DNA of 38,605 bases, taken from assembly GCA_902806105.1 (NCBI GenBank), contig CADCVI010000089.1:1-38605 (forward strand), written 5' to 3'. The DNA comes from an uncultured Rubrobacteraceae bacterium (lineage in GTDB: Bacteria > Actinomycetota > Rubrobacteria > Rubrobacterales > Rubrobacteraceae). Made by a program: the position numbers and the translations under genes. Shown in pieces: positions 6,603-14,317 of the stretch (its first letter is position 1; each line of letters begins with the position of its first letter). The notes below the pieces were generated by a model that saw only the letters and a list, made by a program, of their open reading frames with translations, had not been told where the DNA came from and made no database searches.

Positions 6603-8660
6603 CTAGTCGTTGTTGCCCTTGCCGCTGTTGTCGCCGTTATTCTTTTTCTTGTTGTTCCCGTTGCCGTCCTCGTCGTTGCGCCCGTTCCCCCCGCCCGTGT
6701 TCTCGTCACGGCCCTGCGGAGCTTCTGGCGCGGAGGGCTTTGGTTCCCTCTGTGGGTCGGGTTCGACGGTGGGCCGAGGCTCGGGCGTAGGCTGAGGCTC
6801 GGGGGGCGGGGGACCCAAGCTGACGTTCATCGTCACCTTTATCGCGTAGGGGTCGGACGGGGTGCCCGCCGCCGGGTTGGTCGAAACTACCGTGCCGGCG
6901 GGCAGGTTGCTCTGGACTTCCACCACGTTCGAGAGGAAGAGCGCGTTGTAGAGGGTCGTCGCTGCCGTATCTACGTCCTGGCCCGCGACGTTGGGGATGG
7001 GGACGAGTTCGGGAGGCTCCGGGCCGGTGCTTACGGTGATGCCCACGCTACTACCGCGCTTCAGGTCCGTCCCCGGGAGTGGCTGCTGATCTATTACCTG
7101 TCCCTCGGGGACCGTCTCGCTCGGGGCTTCGGCCTGTGCGCCGAGCTCAAGGCCGGCTTCCTCAAGGATCTCGGCCGCCTGCACCGGGGTCTGGCCCTGA
7201 AGCTCCGGCACCTTCGCGTCGGCTGGACCGGACCCAACGGTGATCTTCACGGTCGAGCCCGCCTCGGCGGTCTTCCCCTCGCCCCCCTCCGGGTCCTGAG
7301 AGACCACGCGTCCGTCGTCCTCCGTGGTGCTCTCGCGCTCCTCGGCCTCTACCTCGAAGCCCGCGTCTTCCAGGGCCGCCGTGGCCTCCTCCTCCGTCCG
7401 GCCATCGACGTCCGGGAGGTCCGTGATCTGGGCGCCGCTCACCTTCACCGTGATGGTCGAACCGCTCTCGGCCCTCTCGCCGGGTGCCGGATCCTGCCCC
7501 ACCACGGCCCCCACGGGCTCCCTGCTCTTCATCAGGGGACCGCGCACCACCGTAAAGTCGTCCGCGATGGCCCGCGCCTCTTCTATGGAGCCTGCATCCT
7601 CGAGGTCCGGAACGGGAATGCCCGGCGCCGGAGGTTCAGGGCCGATGCCGCCGCCGATCTGGCTGTAGGCGATGCCGCCGATCGAGGCGAGGAGCAGGAG
7701 GAGGAGCAGGACGGGGAAGAGCCAGCGGCGCCGGCGGCGCCCGTAATCCTCCCGCATCGGGGGCGGCATCATGGTGGCCGTTCGCTGGGCGGACCCGTTG
7801 TAGCGGCGGGTCATCATGCGGGTCGTGTCGCTGGAGGGCGAGAGGCCTTCCAGCACCCTCTCCAGGTCCTCGATAAGCTCTCCTGCGTCCGCGTAGCGGT
7901 CGTCGGGGTTCTTTGCGAGGAGCCGGCAGGTGATAGCGTTCAGGCCCCCGGGGACGGAGGGGTTCAGGGCCTTCGGCGGGGAGAGGTAGCCGTTCACGTG
8001 CTTCATGGCGATCCCGATGGGCGTCTCCGCGTCGTAGGGGAGCGTGCCGGTCAGCATCTCGTACAGGACGATACCCAATGAGTACAGGTCGCTCCTCGGA
8101 CCGACCGGCTCGCCCATCGCCTGTTCGGGGGAGATGTAGTGGGCGGTGCCGAGTATGGAGCCGGTCTTCGTCATCGTGCTCGACGACGCGGCCCGGGCGA
8201 TCCCGAAGTCCCCGACCTTGACGTCGCCGGACCCCGTGACGAGGACGTTGTGGGGCTTTATATCGCGGTGGACGACACCCTTGGCGTGGGCTGCCTGGAG
8301 AGCTTCGGCGATCTGGCACGCCACCGCCGCGGCCGTCTTCGGCGGGAGGGCGCCTCTTTCGAGGATCCTATCCTTCAAAGTCCCGCCGGGCAGGTACTCC
8401 ATGGCTATGTAGTACGTGTCGCTCGCATCCTCGCCCCGGTCGTAGATCGAGACGATGTTCGGGTGCGACAGGGCCGCGGCGCTCTGCGCCTCCCGCTTGA
8501 ACCGCTCGACGAACTCCTCGTCGTCGGCGTAGCGGCCGCTCATTACCTTGAGCGCGACGTCCCGATCCAGAACGTCGTCGTGAGCCAGATAAACCTCGGC
8601 CATACCGCCGCTGCCGAGCGGTCTGGAGATACGGTAGCGGTTGTCTACAAGCTGTTCCAT
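6603..8660 (-). CDS. pknB: Ser/Thr protein kinase with PASTA repeats (PknB-like)
   Basis: A 685-residue transmembrane kinase. The kinase domain covers about residues 8-270: G-loop GSGGMAEV, Lys38, HRDIKPHN (131-138), DFG (151-153) and the GTAHYISPEQ activation segment. A basic juxtamembrane stretch leads into a single membrane span (about 313-333). Four PASTA repeats follow outside (about 346-622), which in this family bind muropeptides or lipid II. The tail is Pro-rich and then becomes a low-complexity Asn/Gly/Asp/Lys stretch (about 645-685), which is unusual. It is last in the wall operon after pbpA, as in mycobacteria. Yet a perfect TATAAT lies 8 nt before its ATG, so it probably also has its own leaderless transcript. 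Likely targets are the FHA proteins and wall enzymes upstream. Confidence 0.95.
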   Translation of the reverse strand: MEQLVDNRYRISRPLGSGGMAEVYLAHDDVLDRDVALKVMSGRYADDEEFVERFKREAQSAAALSHPNIVSIYDRGEDASDTYYIAMEYLPGGTLKDRILERGALPPKTAAAVACQIAEALQAAHAKGVVHRDIKPHNVLVTGSGDVKVGDFGIARAASSSTMTKTGSILGTAHYISPEQAMGEPVGPRSDLYSLGIVLYEMLTGTLPYDAETPIGIAMKHVNGYLSPPKALNPSVPGGLNAITCRLLAKNPDDRYADAGELIEDLERVLEGLSPSSDTTRMMTRRYNGSAQRTATMMPPPMREDYGRRRRRWLFPVLLLLLLLASIGGIAYSQIGGGIGPEPPAPGIPVPDLEDAGSIEEARAIADDFTVVRGPLMKSREPVGAVVGQDPAPGERAESGSTITVKVSGAQITDLPDVDGRTEEEATAALEDAGFEVEAEERESTTEDDGRVVSQDPEGGEGKTAEAGSTVKITVGSGPADAKVPELQGQTPVQAAEILEEAGLELGAQAEAPSETVPEGQVIDQQPLPGTDLKRGSSVGITVSTGPEPPELVPIPNVAGQDVDTAATTLYNALFLSNVVEVQSNLPAGTVVSTNPAAGTPSDPYAIKVTMNVSLGPPPPEPQPTPEPRPTVEPDPQREPKPSAPEAPQGRDENTGGGNGRNDEDGNGNNKKKNNGDNSGKGNND

Positions 8661-8668
8661 GTCAGGGC

Positions 8669-8674
8669 ATTATA
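8669..8674 (-). promoter_or_regulatory. Consensus -10 box in the pbpA-pknB gap
   Basis: A perfect TATAAT sits in the 29-bp gap between the pbpA stop and the pknB ATG and ends exactly 8 nt before that ATG. No Shine-Dalgarno is present. This points to an internal leaderless promoter for pknB. Confidence 0.6.
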
Positions 8675-8689
8675 GCGGTAGCTCGACCA

Positions 8690-10351
8690 TCATCCGCCCG
8701 GAACCTGTCCCGGCTGCTGCTGCGGCACCCCCTGGGAGGGTTGCTGCTGCTGAGGCGCCCCGTTCCGGAACGGCGCGAAGGGGTCGACCGGCTCCGCGGG
8801 CTGGGCGGGTTGTGCCGGCTGGGCAGGAAGCCCGGCGGCGGGGGCCTGGCCGCCCGCGTCTCCACCCGGTACGCCCGGCGGGTTGGCGGGCTGCTGGGTG
8901 GGGGGAGCGGGGGCCGGCCGGTCGAGGTAGGTCCTCATGAGGTTGCCCGCGATGGTGAGGGCGGGGGTCTCCGCGGTGCCGTCTTCGCCGATGATGCCGC
9001 CGTTCTCGACCATGACGGCCACGGCTATCTCGGGGTCGTCCGCCGGGGCGAAGGAGATAAACCACGAGTGGGGCTCGCCCTGCGGGTTCTCGGCGGTGCC
9101 GGTCTTGCCGGCGACCTGCGTGCCCTCGATCTGTGCCGCGAGCAGCTCCCCGTCCTCCACGACCCCCTGCATCATGTCGTTCAGGGTTCGGGCCGTCCCC
9201 TCGGGGAGGGCCTCGTTGAGGGGACGTGGCGTGGGCCGGTCCAGGATGATGCCGTCCGAGGAGCGGACCTCGCGCACGAGCCGCGGCTGCATCATGTCGC
9301 CGTCGTTCGCTATGGTGGAGGCCACGAGCCCCATCTCGAAGACGTTCGAGACCACGCGGTCCTGGCCGAAGGAGATCGGGGCCGTGTTCCCCTGGACCCA
9401 GTCTTCGGGCGGGAGCCCGAGGTCGCTCGGCTCCACGTAGAGCGGGTAGTCCTCGTAATCCTCGCCGAAGCCGAACTCTCGGGCCATCGCCGCGAGCTTC
9501 TCCGGCCCGATCCTGTCGACCGCGATCTCGGAGAAGACTGTGTTTATGGAGAAGACCAGGGCCTCGGCGAACGTGACCTCGCCGTAGTCCTTGCCCCGGT
9601 AGTTGTACACGGTGTAGCCGGGGGTCTCGTAGGTCCCGTCGTCCTCGAACTTGTCCGTCGGCTGGACCCCGGCCTCGAGAGCCGCCGCGGACGTTATGAC
9701 CTTGAAAACCGAGCCCGGCGGGTAGAGCCCCTGGGTGGAGCGGTCCAGGAGCGGGTTGTCCGGCTCGTTGGATACCTGCTCGAAGCCCTCCTCCACGATG
9801 GTATTCGGGTCGTAGGAGGGGTAGGTGGCGAGGGCGAGGGTCTCGCCGGTCTTGGGGTCGAAGGCGGCGACGGCTCCGCGGCCGGTGTTGCTCCCGGCGA
9901 GCTGCTCGTAGGCGGCGCGCTGGAGCTCGGGGTCCAGGGTCAGCGTGACGTTGTTGCCGGTCTCCGGGCCGCCGGAGAACTGGTTGATCACCTCGTCTAG
10001 GGTCTCGGGCTCGCTTGTACCGGAGAGGTTGTTGTTCTGGCCGATCTCGATCCCGCTCGCCCCGAAACGGCTGCTCCAGTAGCCGACCACGTTCGCGAAG
10101 GTCTCGCCCTCGGGGTAGACGCGACGGTACTCGTTGCCCCCGGCCCTCTCGCTTTGCGCCAGCACCGTCTCGCCGTCCCCGGCGAAGATCACGCCGCGCG
10201 GCGTCTCCTGGGCGCGCCTGGATTGCAGACCGTTGGAGGGGTGATTCGTCAGGTCCTCCCTGGCGTAGACCTGCCAGTAGGCCATGACCCCGACGAGCGC
10301 GACGAACCCGGCCGAGAAGATGTAGAAGGTCCGCCTGAGCTGCGTGTTCAA
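8690..10351 (-). CDS. pbpA: Class B penicillin-binding protein (PbpA/FtsI-like transpeptidase)
   Basis: A 553-residue membrane-anchored peptidoglycan transpeptidase. One membrane span is at about residues 8-27. The short N-terminal pedestal is followed by the transpeptidase domain from about 155, with SxxK as PPGSVFKV (Ser214/Lys217), SIN at 268-270 and KTGT at 416-419, so all catalytic motifs are intact. The C-terminus (about 478-553) is a low-complexity Pro/Gln/Ala/Gly tail with repeated QPAQP units, probably threading the wall. It begins with TTG at 10351, which overlaps the rodA stop as TTGA, so translation is coupled to the glycosyltransferase partner. It crosslinks glycan made by RodA; together they form an elongation-type synthase pair controlled by the kinases in this operon. 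Confidence 0.95.
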   Translation of the reverse strand: MNTQLRRTFYIFSAGFVALVGVMAYWQVYAREDLTNHPSNGLQSRRAQETPRGVIFAGDGETVLAQSERAGGNEYRRVYPEGETFANVVGYWSSRFGASGIEIGQNNNLSGTSEPETLDEVINQFSGGPETGNNVTLTLDPELQRAAYEQLAGSNTGRGAVAAFDPKTGETLALATYPSYDPNTIVEEGFEQVSNEPDNPLLDRSTQGLYPPGSVFKVITSAAALEAGVQPTDKFEDDGTYETPGYTVYNYRGKDYGEVTFAEALVFSINTVFSEIAVDRIGPEKLAAMAREFGFGEDYEDYPLYVEPSDLGLPPEDWVQGNTAPISFGQDRVVSNVFEMGLVASTIANDGDMMQPRLVREVRSSDGIILDRPTPRPLNEALPEGTARTLNDMMQGVVEDGELLAAQIEGTQVAGKTGTAENPQGEPHSWFISFAPADDPEIAVAVMVENGGIIGEDGTAETPALTIAGNLMRTYLDRPAPAPPTQQPANPPGVPGGDAGGQAPAAGLPAQPAQPAQPAEPVDPFAPFRNGAPQQQQPSQGVPQQQPGQVPGG

Positions 10352-11658
10352 GCCGCCTCGCCCTCCATGGCCCCGGCGTCCTTTCTCTCCGCGGCGCGCC
10401 TGCCGGCCGACTCCGAGACGAGGAGGAGCAGGGCGGTCAGGATAAAGTTACCGACGACCGAGGAGCCCCCGTAGGAGACGAACGGCAGCGTGATGCCGGT
10501 GAGGGGGATAGCCTTCGTCACCCCGCCGACGATGATGAGCGTCTGGAGGGCGAACATCGCGGTGAGCCCGAAGGCGAGGAGCTTCGAGGCGTCGTCGGCG
10601 GCGAGCAGCGAGATCTTGATCCCCCGGTACACGAAGACGAGGAACGCCAGAAGCAGCGCCGTCGAGCCCAACAGCCCGAGCTCGCTCGCTACCGCCGAGA
10701 AGATAAAGTCCGTCTCGACCTCGGGGATGGCCTGCGAGAACCCCTCGCCCAAGCCCGTCCCCGTGACCCCGCCGTCGGCGATGGAGAAGAGGCTCTGCAG
10801 AATCTGGAAACCTCCCGTATCCGGCTGGGACCAGGGGTCGAGCCAGGCCGAGACGCGCACCTGCACGTGGTCGAAGAGAAAGTACGTCGCGAGGGAGCCC
10901 ACCGAGAAGAGCATGGTCCCGAGGATGACGTAGGCTATGCGGCCCGTCGCCACGTAGAGCATCAGCAAGGGCACGGCGAAGAAGAGCAGGCTGCTCCCGA
11001 GGTCCTTCTCGAAGACGAGGAGGCCCAGGGACGCCGCCCACACGAGGGCGACCGGGCCGAAGTACTTCAGCGCCGGGACCTGGACGCCGAGGATGGTCCG
11101 GCTCGTGGCGGCCAGCAGATCGCGGGTGTCGGCCAGGTATCCGGCGAAGAAGATTATCAGCGCGATGCGCGCGAACTCCGAGGGCTGAAAGTTGACCGGC
11201 CCGATGCTCAGCCACAGTTGCGCCCCGTTGACCTCGTACCCGAAGAAGATCGTCGAGGCTATGAGGCCGACCGCGGCGGCGGCGAGCAGGTACTTGTAGT
11301 TGAAGAGGCGGTGGTAATTCTTGAACAGGATCACCGTCAGGACGAGGGCGGCGCTGCCGACCAGGATCCAACCGGCCTGCGTCGTCGCCAGGTTCTCTAC
11401 CCCCGGAACGTCGAAGGTGAGCCGGTAGATCATGACGAGCCCCACCCCGGTAAGCAGGGTGACCACCGCGAGGAGCAGGGCGTCGGCGTGCGGTAGCCAG
11501 AGCCGGACGCCGAGGTAGAGGGCGACCATGGTCCCCGCGTAGTACGCGCCGTAGACGAAGGGCGGGCTCTTTGCCTCCTGCACGAAGACGAGGGTCGCGA
11601 AGCCCAGGGTGGTGATAAGGAGCGCTATCGCCATCGGGATCGTCGCTCGCTGGGTCAA
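10348..11658 (-). CDS. rodA: SEDS family peptidoglycan glycosyltransferase (RodA/FtsW)
   Basis: A 436-residue polytopic membrane protein of the SEDS family with about ten predicted membrane spans. Family signatures are visible: the NFQPSEFARIALIIFFAGYL segment in the middle, the FEKDLGSSLLFFAVPL stretch, and the C-terminal GVTKAIPLTGITLPFVSYGG motif. SEDS proteins polymerise lipid II into glycan strands and work with a class B PBP, which here is the next gene and overlaps by four bases. Its placement between pstP and pbpA matches the actinobacterial wall locus, which argues for RodA rather than FtsW. The start is TTG at 11658, four bases after the pstP stop, with the short ribosome binding site AGAGG overlapping that stop. 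Confidence 0.95.
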   Translation of the reverse strand: MTQRATIPMAIALLITTLGFATLVFVQEAKSPPFVYGAYYAGTMVALYLGVRLWLPHADALLLAVVTLLTGVGLVMIYRLTFDVPGVENLATTQAGWILVGSAALVLTVILFKNYHRLFNYKYLLAAAAVGLIASTIFFGYEVNGAQLWLSIGPVNFQPSEFARIALIIFFAGYLADTRDLLAATSRTILGVQVPALKYFGPVALVWAASLGLLVFEKDLGSSLLFFAVPLLMLYVATGRIAYVILGTMLFSVGSLATYFLFDHVQVRVSAWLDPWSQPDTGGFQILQSLFSIADGGVTGTGLGEGFSQAIPEVETDFIFSAVASELGLLGSTALLLAFLVFVYRGIKISLLAADDASKLLAFGLTAMFALQTLIIVGGVTKAIPLTGITLPFVSYGGSSVVGNFILTALLLLVSESAGRRAAERKDAGAMEGEAA

Positions 11659-11662
11659 ACCT

Positions 11663-12904
11663 CTACCGTTCCTCGCTTCCCGTCTTCCTGTCTTCCAGGT
11701 CGCGGACCACCCTCTCGGCGTCCTCCCTGGAGGAGTAGAGCTTGTGGGTGTCTATCGGCTCGCGGTACGTCTCCCCGACCTCGCTCTCCCTGAGGTCCGT
11801 CCTTTGAAGCTCCTCGTTGAGCGTGTACCCGAGCGTGTACTCTTCTGGCAGCCCCCGGTATATCACCACTTCTCCCGAATCAAAGCCCAGATAGTAACGG
11901 CTGCTCCCCCACAGGTAGAAGGGCGAGGCGAGCGCCGCGAGCACCATCAGCGCCGCCAGCGCCCGTACGATCCAGGTGAGCAGCCGGACCGGCGCGCTCC
12001 TCTTGTTGCGCCTGCGGGAGGAGCTAACCTTGGCCGACGGGGCCCTGCGCCCCGCGGTCCTCCGGCCCTCGTCCCTGCCCGGTGCCTCGACGGCGTCCCT
12101 CCCAGCGGCGTCCTGGGGGAGGGCGCGCATCTCCTGGGTGCCGCTCCCACCGGAGGTCCCCTCCTTTACGTCCACGACCACGACGGTCACGTTGTCCGCC
12201 CCGCCGGCGTCGAGGGCCGCCTTTACGAGGGCGAGGGCCGCCGTCTCCGGGTTCGGATCGGCGAGGATCTCGCCGACCCTCGCCTCCGGGACCATGTCCG
12301 TAAGGCCGTCCGAGCAGAGCAGGATACGGTCGTCGGGCTGAAGGGGCAGGACCGCCGTGTCGACCTGGACCTCGTCCTCGGCGCCCAAGGCGCGTGTGAT
12401 CAGGTTTTTCTGCGGGTGCTCGGAGGCCTGGGCCCTCGTGAGGTCCCCGCTCCGGACAAGCTCCGCGACGAGCGAGTGGTCCTCGGTGACGGGCGCGAAC
12501 TCCCCGCCGCGCAGCAGGTAAGCCCGGGAGTCGCCGACGTGCGAGATCTCCGCGCTCGCGACGTCGCTGGCCCCCGCGCCGTCACCGTCGCCGTCCCTGA
12601 CGGAGAAGCGTGCGGCCACGACGGTGGTGCCCATCCCCGAGAGTTTCTCGTCTCCGCGTGAGGCGGCGAGGATGCGGCGGTTTGCCTCCCTCACCGCGTC
12701 TTCCAAGGAGGCCCCCGGCTCCAGCTCCTCCAGGACGCCGATGGCCATACCGCTTGCGACCTCCCCGGCCTCGAAGCCGCCGATCCCGTCGGCGACGGCG
12801 AAGAGCGCCTCGTCGCGACCGTTTCCGGTGAGGAGGGAGTCCTCGTTGTTCTTGCGGACCTTGCCGGCGTTGGTGGTACCGAACGCTTCGAGGTAGAGCC
12901 CCAT
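11663..12904 (-). CDS. pstP: PP2C-type Ser/Thr protein phosphatase (PstP-like)
   Basis: A 413-residue PP2C phosphatase that reverses the action of the kinases in this operon. The catalytic domain covers about residues 5-260. It carries the metal-binding motifs NNEDSLL (19-25), VADGIGG (37-43), HVGDSRAYLLR (about 135-145), LLCSDGLTDMV (about 205-215) and GGADNVT (about 246-252). A charged linker leads to one membrane span (about 315-335), and an extracellular segment of about 75 residues follows. The start is ATG at 12904 with a GGGAGGGCG ribosome binding site, right after the FHA gene stop. The extracellular part has no domain I recognise and is longer than needed for an anchor. Confidence 0.95.
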   Translation of the reverse strand: MGLYLEAFGTTNAGKVRKNNEDSLLTGNGRDEALFAVADGIGGFEAGEVASGMAIGVLEELEPGASLEDAVREANRRILAASRGDEKLSGMGTTVVAARFSVRDGDGDGAGASDVASAEISHVGDSRAYLLRGGEFAPVTEDHSLVAELVRSGDLTRAQASEHPQKNLITRALGAEDEVQVDTAVLPLQPDDRILLCSDGLTDMVPEARVGEILADPNPETAALALVKAALDAGGADNVTVVVVDVKEGTSGGSGTQEMRALPQDAAGRDAVEAPGRDEGRRTAGRRAPSAKVSSSRRRNKRSAPVRLLTWIVRALAALMVLAALASPFYLWGSSRYYLGFDSGEVVIYRGLPEEYTLGYTLNEELQRTDLRESEVGETYREPIDTHKLYSSREDAERVVRDLEDRKTGSEER

Positions 12905-12912
12905 CGCCCTCC

Positions 12913-13422
12913 CTACTCCGAGTACCTGAAGGTCGTCGAGCCGACCTTCACCCGATCGCCGCTCCTCAGGGGGGTCGCGCCGACCGCCTTGCGGCCGTTG
13001 ACGTAGGTGCCGTTGGTGGACTTCGCGTCCTCGACGTACATCAGGCCCCCGTGGCGGGTCAGCCTGGCGTGCTCGCCGGAGGCGTAGTCGTCGTTCTTCA
13101 GCACGATGTCGCTCTCGGAGGAGCGTCCTATGGTCATGATGCCGCCCTTCACGGAGAATCGCGTCTCCGGCGCCAGGACCTCCGAGTCCTCGACGACGAG
13201 CGTGGACCTCCCGTTCCCGCCGCTCGCCCCGTAGGCAGGCTCCTCCCGGGAGGGGCGGCGCTTCCCCGCGGCCTTCTGCTCGACGCCGGGAACGAAGACC
13301 TCGTCGTCGGGGACGGCGCGCAGGTCGCCGACGCCACGCCGGACCACCGCGTAGATGAAGGCGAACAGCAAGAGCAACAGCAGCGCCTTCGCCGCCAGGA
13401 GCGGCACCTGGAGATCGATCAC
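12913..13422 (-). CDS. fhaB: Membrane-anchored FHA domain protein (FhaB/FipA-like)
   Basis: A 169-residue protein with one membrane span near the N-terminus (about residues 5-24) and a C-terminal FHA domain (about 85-167). The FHA core shows IGRSSESDIVL, the GEHARL turn and the VEDAKSTNGTYVNG stretch, which bind phosphothreonine. The linker between is basic, rich in Arg/Lys/Pro, and might carry a phosphorylation site. FhaB in mycobacteria links phospho-signals to the division and wall machinery. The start is GTG at 13422, two bases after the fhaA stop (TAG CC GTG), so the two FHA genes are coupled. Confidence 0.92.
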   Translation of the reverse strand: MIDLQVPLLAAKALLLLLLFAFIYAVVRRGVGDLRAVPDDEVFVPGVEQKAAGKRRPSREEPAYGASGGNGRSTLVVEDSEVLAPETRFSVKGGIMTIGRSSESDIVLKNDDYASGEHARLTRHGGLMYVEDAKSTNGTYVNGRKAVGATPLRSGDRVKVGSTTFRYSE

Positions 13423-13424
13423 GG

Positions 13425-14309
13425 CTAGCGCCCCCTTGGGGTCCGGCGCGCCGTCAGGCCACCGAACGAGTCCGGGCCGGAGGGCTCGTCCCCGCCGCCT
13501 CGCCGGACGAAGCGGGCGTTGATCCCGCCGAAGGTGAGCTCGTCCCCGCTCTCGATGCGCTCGCGCTCTATGGGTGCTCCGTCCAGGAGCGTGCCGTTCG
13601 TCGAGCCCAAGTCCTCGACCACGAAACCGTTCTCCGAGCGTATGAGCCTGGCGTGGCGCCTGGAGACGTTGGGGTCGGAGACGACGATATCGCTCTCCTC
13701 GGAGCGCCCGACGCTCCAGGGCCCGCGGCCCTCTAGCGTGTACGTGCCACCGCCCTCCACGACGACCTCGACGACCTCGCGCGCCAGGCCGTGCTTTTTG
13801 GCCTCCTCCGAGGAGATTACGGCCGTGCTCTGTTCCTCCCCCTCGCCCGGGGCTTCCGGGGAGGCCGAGGTATCGTCGGCGCGGAAGATGCGGGTCTGGC
13901 CGGAGGTGTCCTGGGGGGCGCCCCTCTCGCGCGGCCCGTCCCCGCCGGTGAGCTTGGCCGTGACGCCGAACTCGCCGAAGCGCAGGGTCTCCTCGGTCGT
14001 GAAGCGTACCCTGGGCGGCGTCATCAGGTGGTAGCTCTTGGACTCGGCGTGGGTGGTGGCGTACTGGATCAGCTCGTCGCGCAGGGAGCTCTGGTAGGCC
14101 TGGATGGATTCCGAGTCCGCCTGGGAGAGGTGGATGGTGAAGTCGTTCGGGGCGTAGGTGCGCGAGACGCTGACCATGCTGCCCTCGTCCATCTGCTTGG
14201 TGAGGCCCTTGGCGATCTCGACCGGGTGCACCTGCCGCCTGAAGGCACGGCCAAACATCCCCTCAACGAGGGACTCCATCCGTTTCTCTATCTGCCGCAG
14301 GAAACCCAA
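13425..14309 (-). CDS. fhaA: FHA domain protein with N-terminal DUF3662-type domain (FhaA-like)
   Basis: A 294-residue cytosolic signalling adaptor. Residues 1-110 form the FhaA N-terminal domain (GFLRQIEKRMESLVEGMFGR and AKGLTKQMDEG are typical). A low-complexity linker follows (about 120-195), then a C-terminal FHA domain with VGRSEESDIVVS, SRRHARL and LGSTNGTLLDG. The frame stays open far upstream, but that part lies inside the kinase gene in another frame and has no family features. I chose TTG at 14309 because the family sequence begins there and AAGGATC precedes it, eight bases after the kinase stop. The FHA domain probably binds a phosphorylated kinase or wall-synthesis protein from the same operon. 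Confidence 0.9.
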   Translation of the reverse strand: MGFLRQIEKRMESLVEGMFGRAFRRQVHPVEIAKGLTKQMDEGSMVSVSRTYAPNDFTIHLSQADSESIQAYQSSLRDELIQYATTHAESKSYHLMTPPRVRFTTEETLRFGEFGVTAKLTGGDGPRERGAPQDTSGQTRIFRADDTSASPEAPGEGEEQSTAVISSEEAKKHGLAREVVEVVVEGGGTYTLEGRGPWSVGRSEESDIVVSDPNVSRRHARLIRSENGFVVEDLGSTNGTLLDGAPIERERIESGDELTFGGINARFVRRGGGDEPSGPDSFGGLTARRTPRGR

Positions 14310-14317
14310 AGAGATCC

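Noticed and set aside
6456..8081. Long plus-strand open frame opposite pknB
   Set aside because: Reverse image of the PASTA kinase; no ribosome binding site or domains.
8741..10000. Long plus-strand open frame opposite pbpA
   Set aside because: Mirror of a complete transpeptidase gene; composition is typical of antisense frames.
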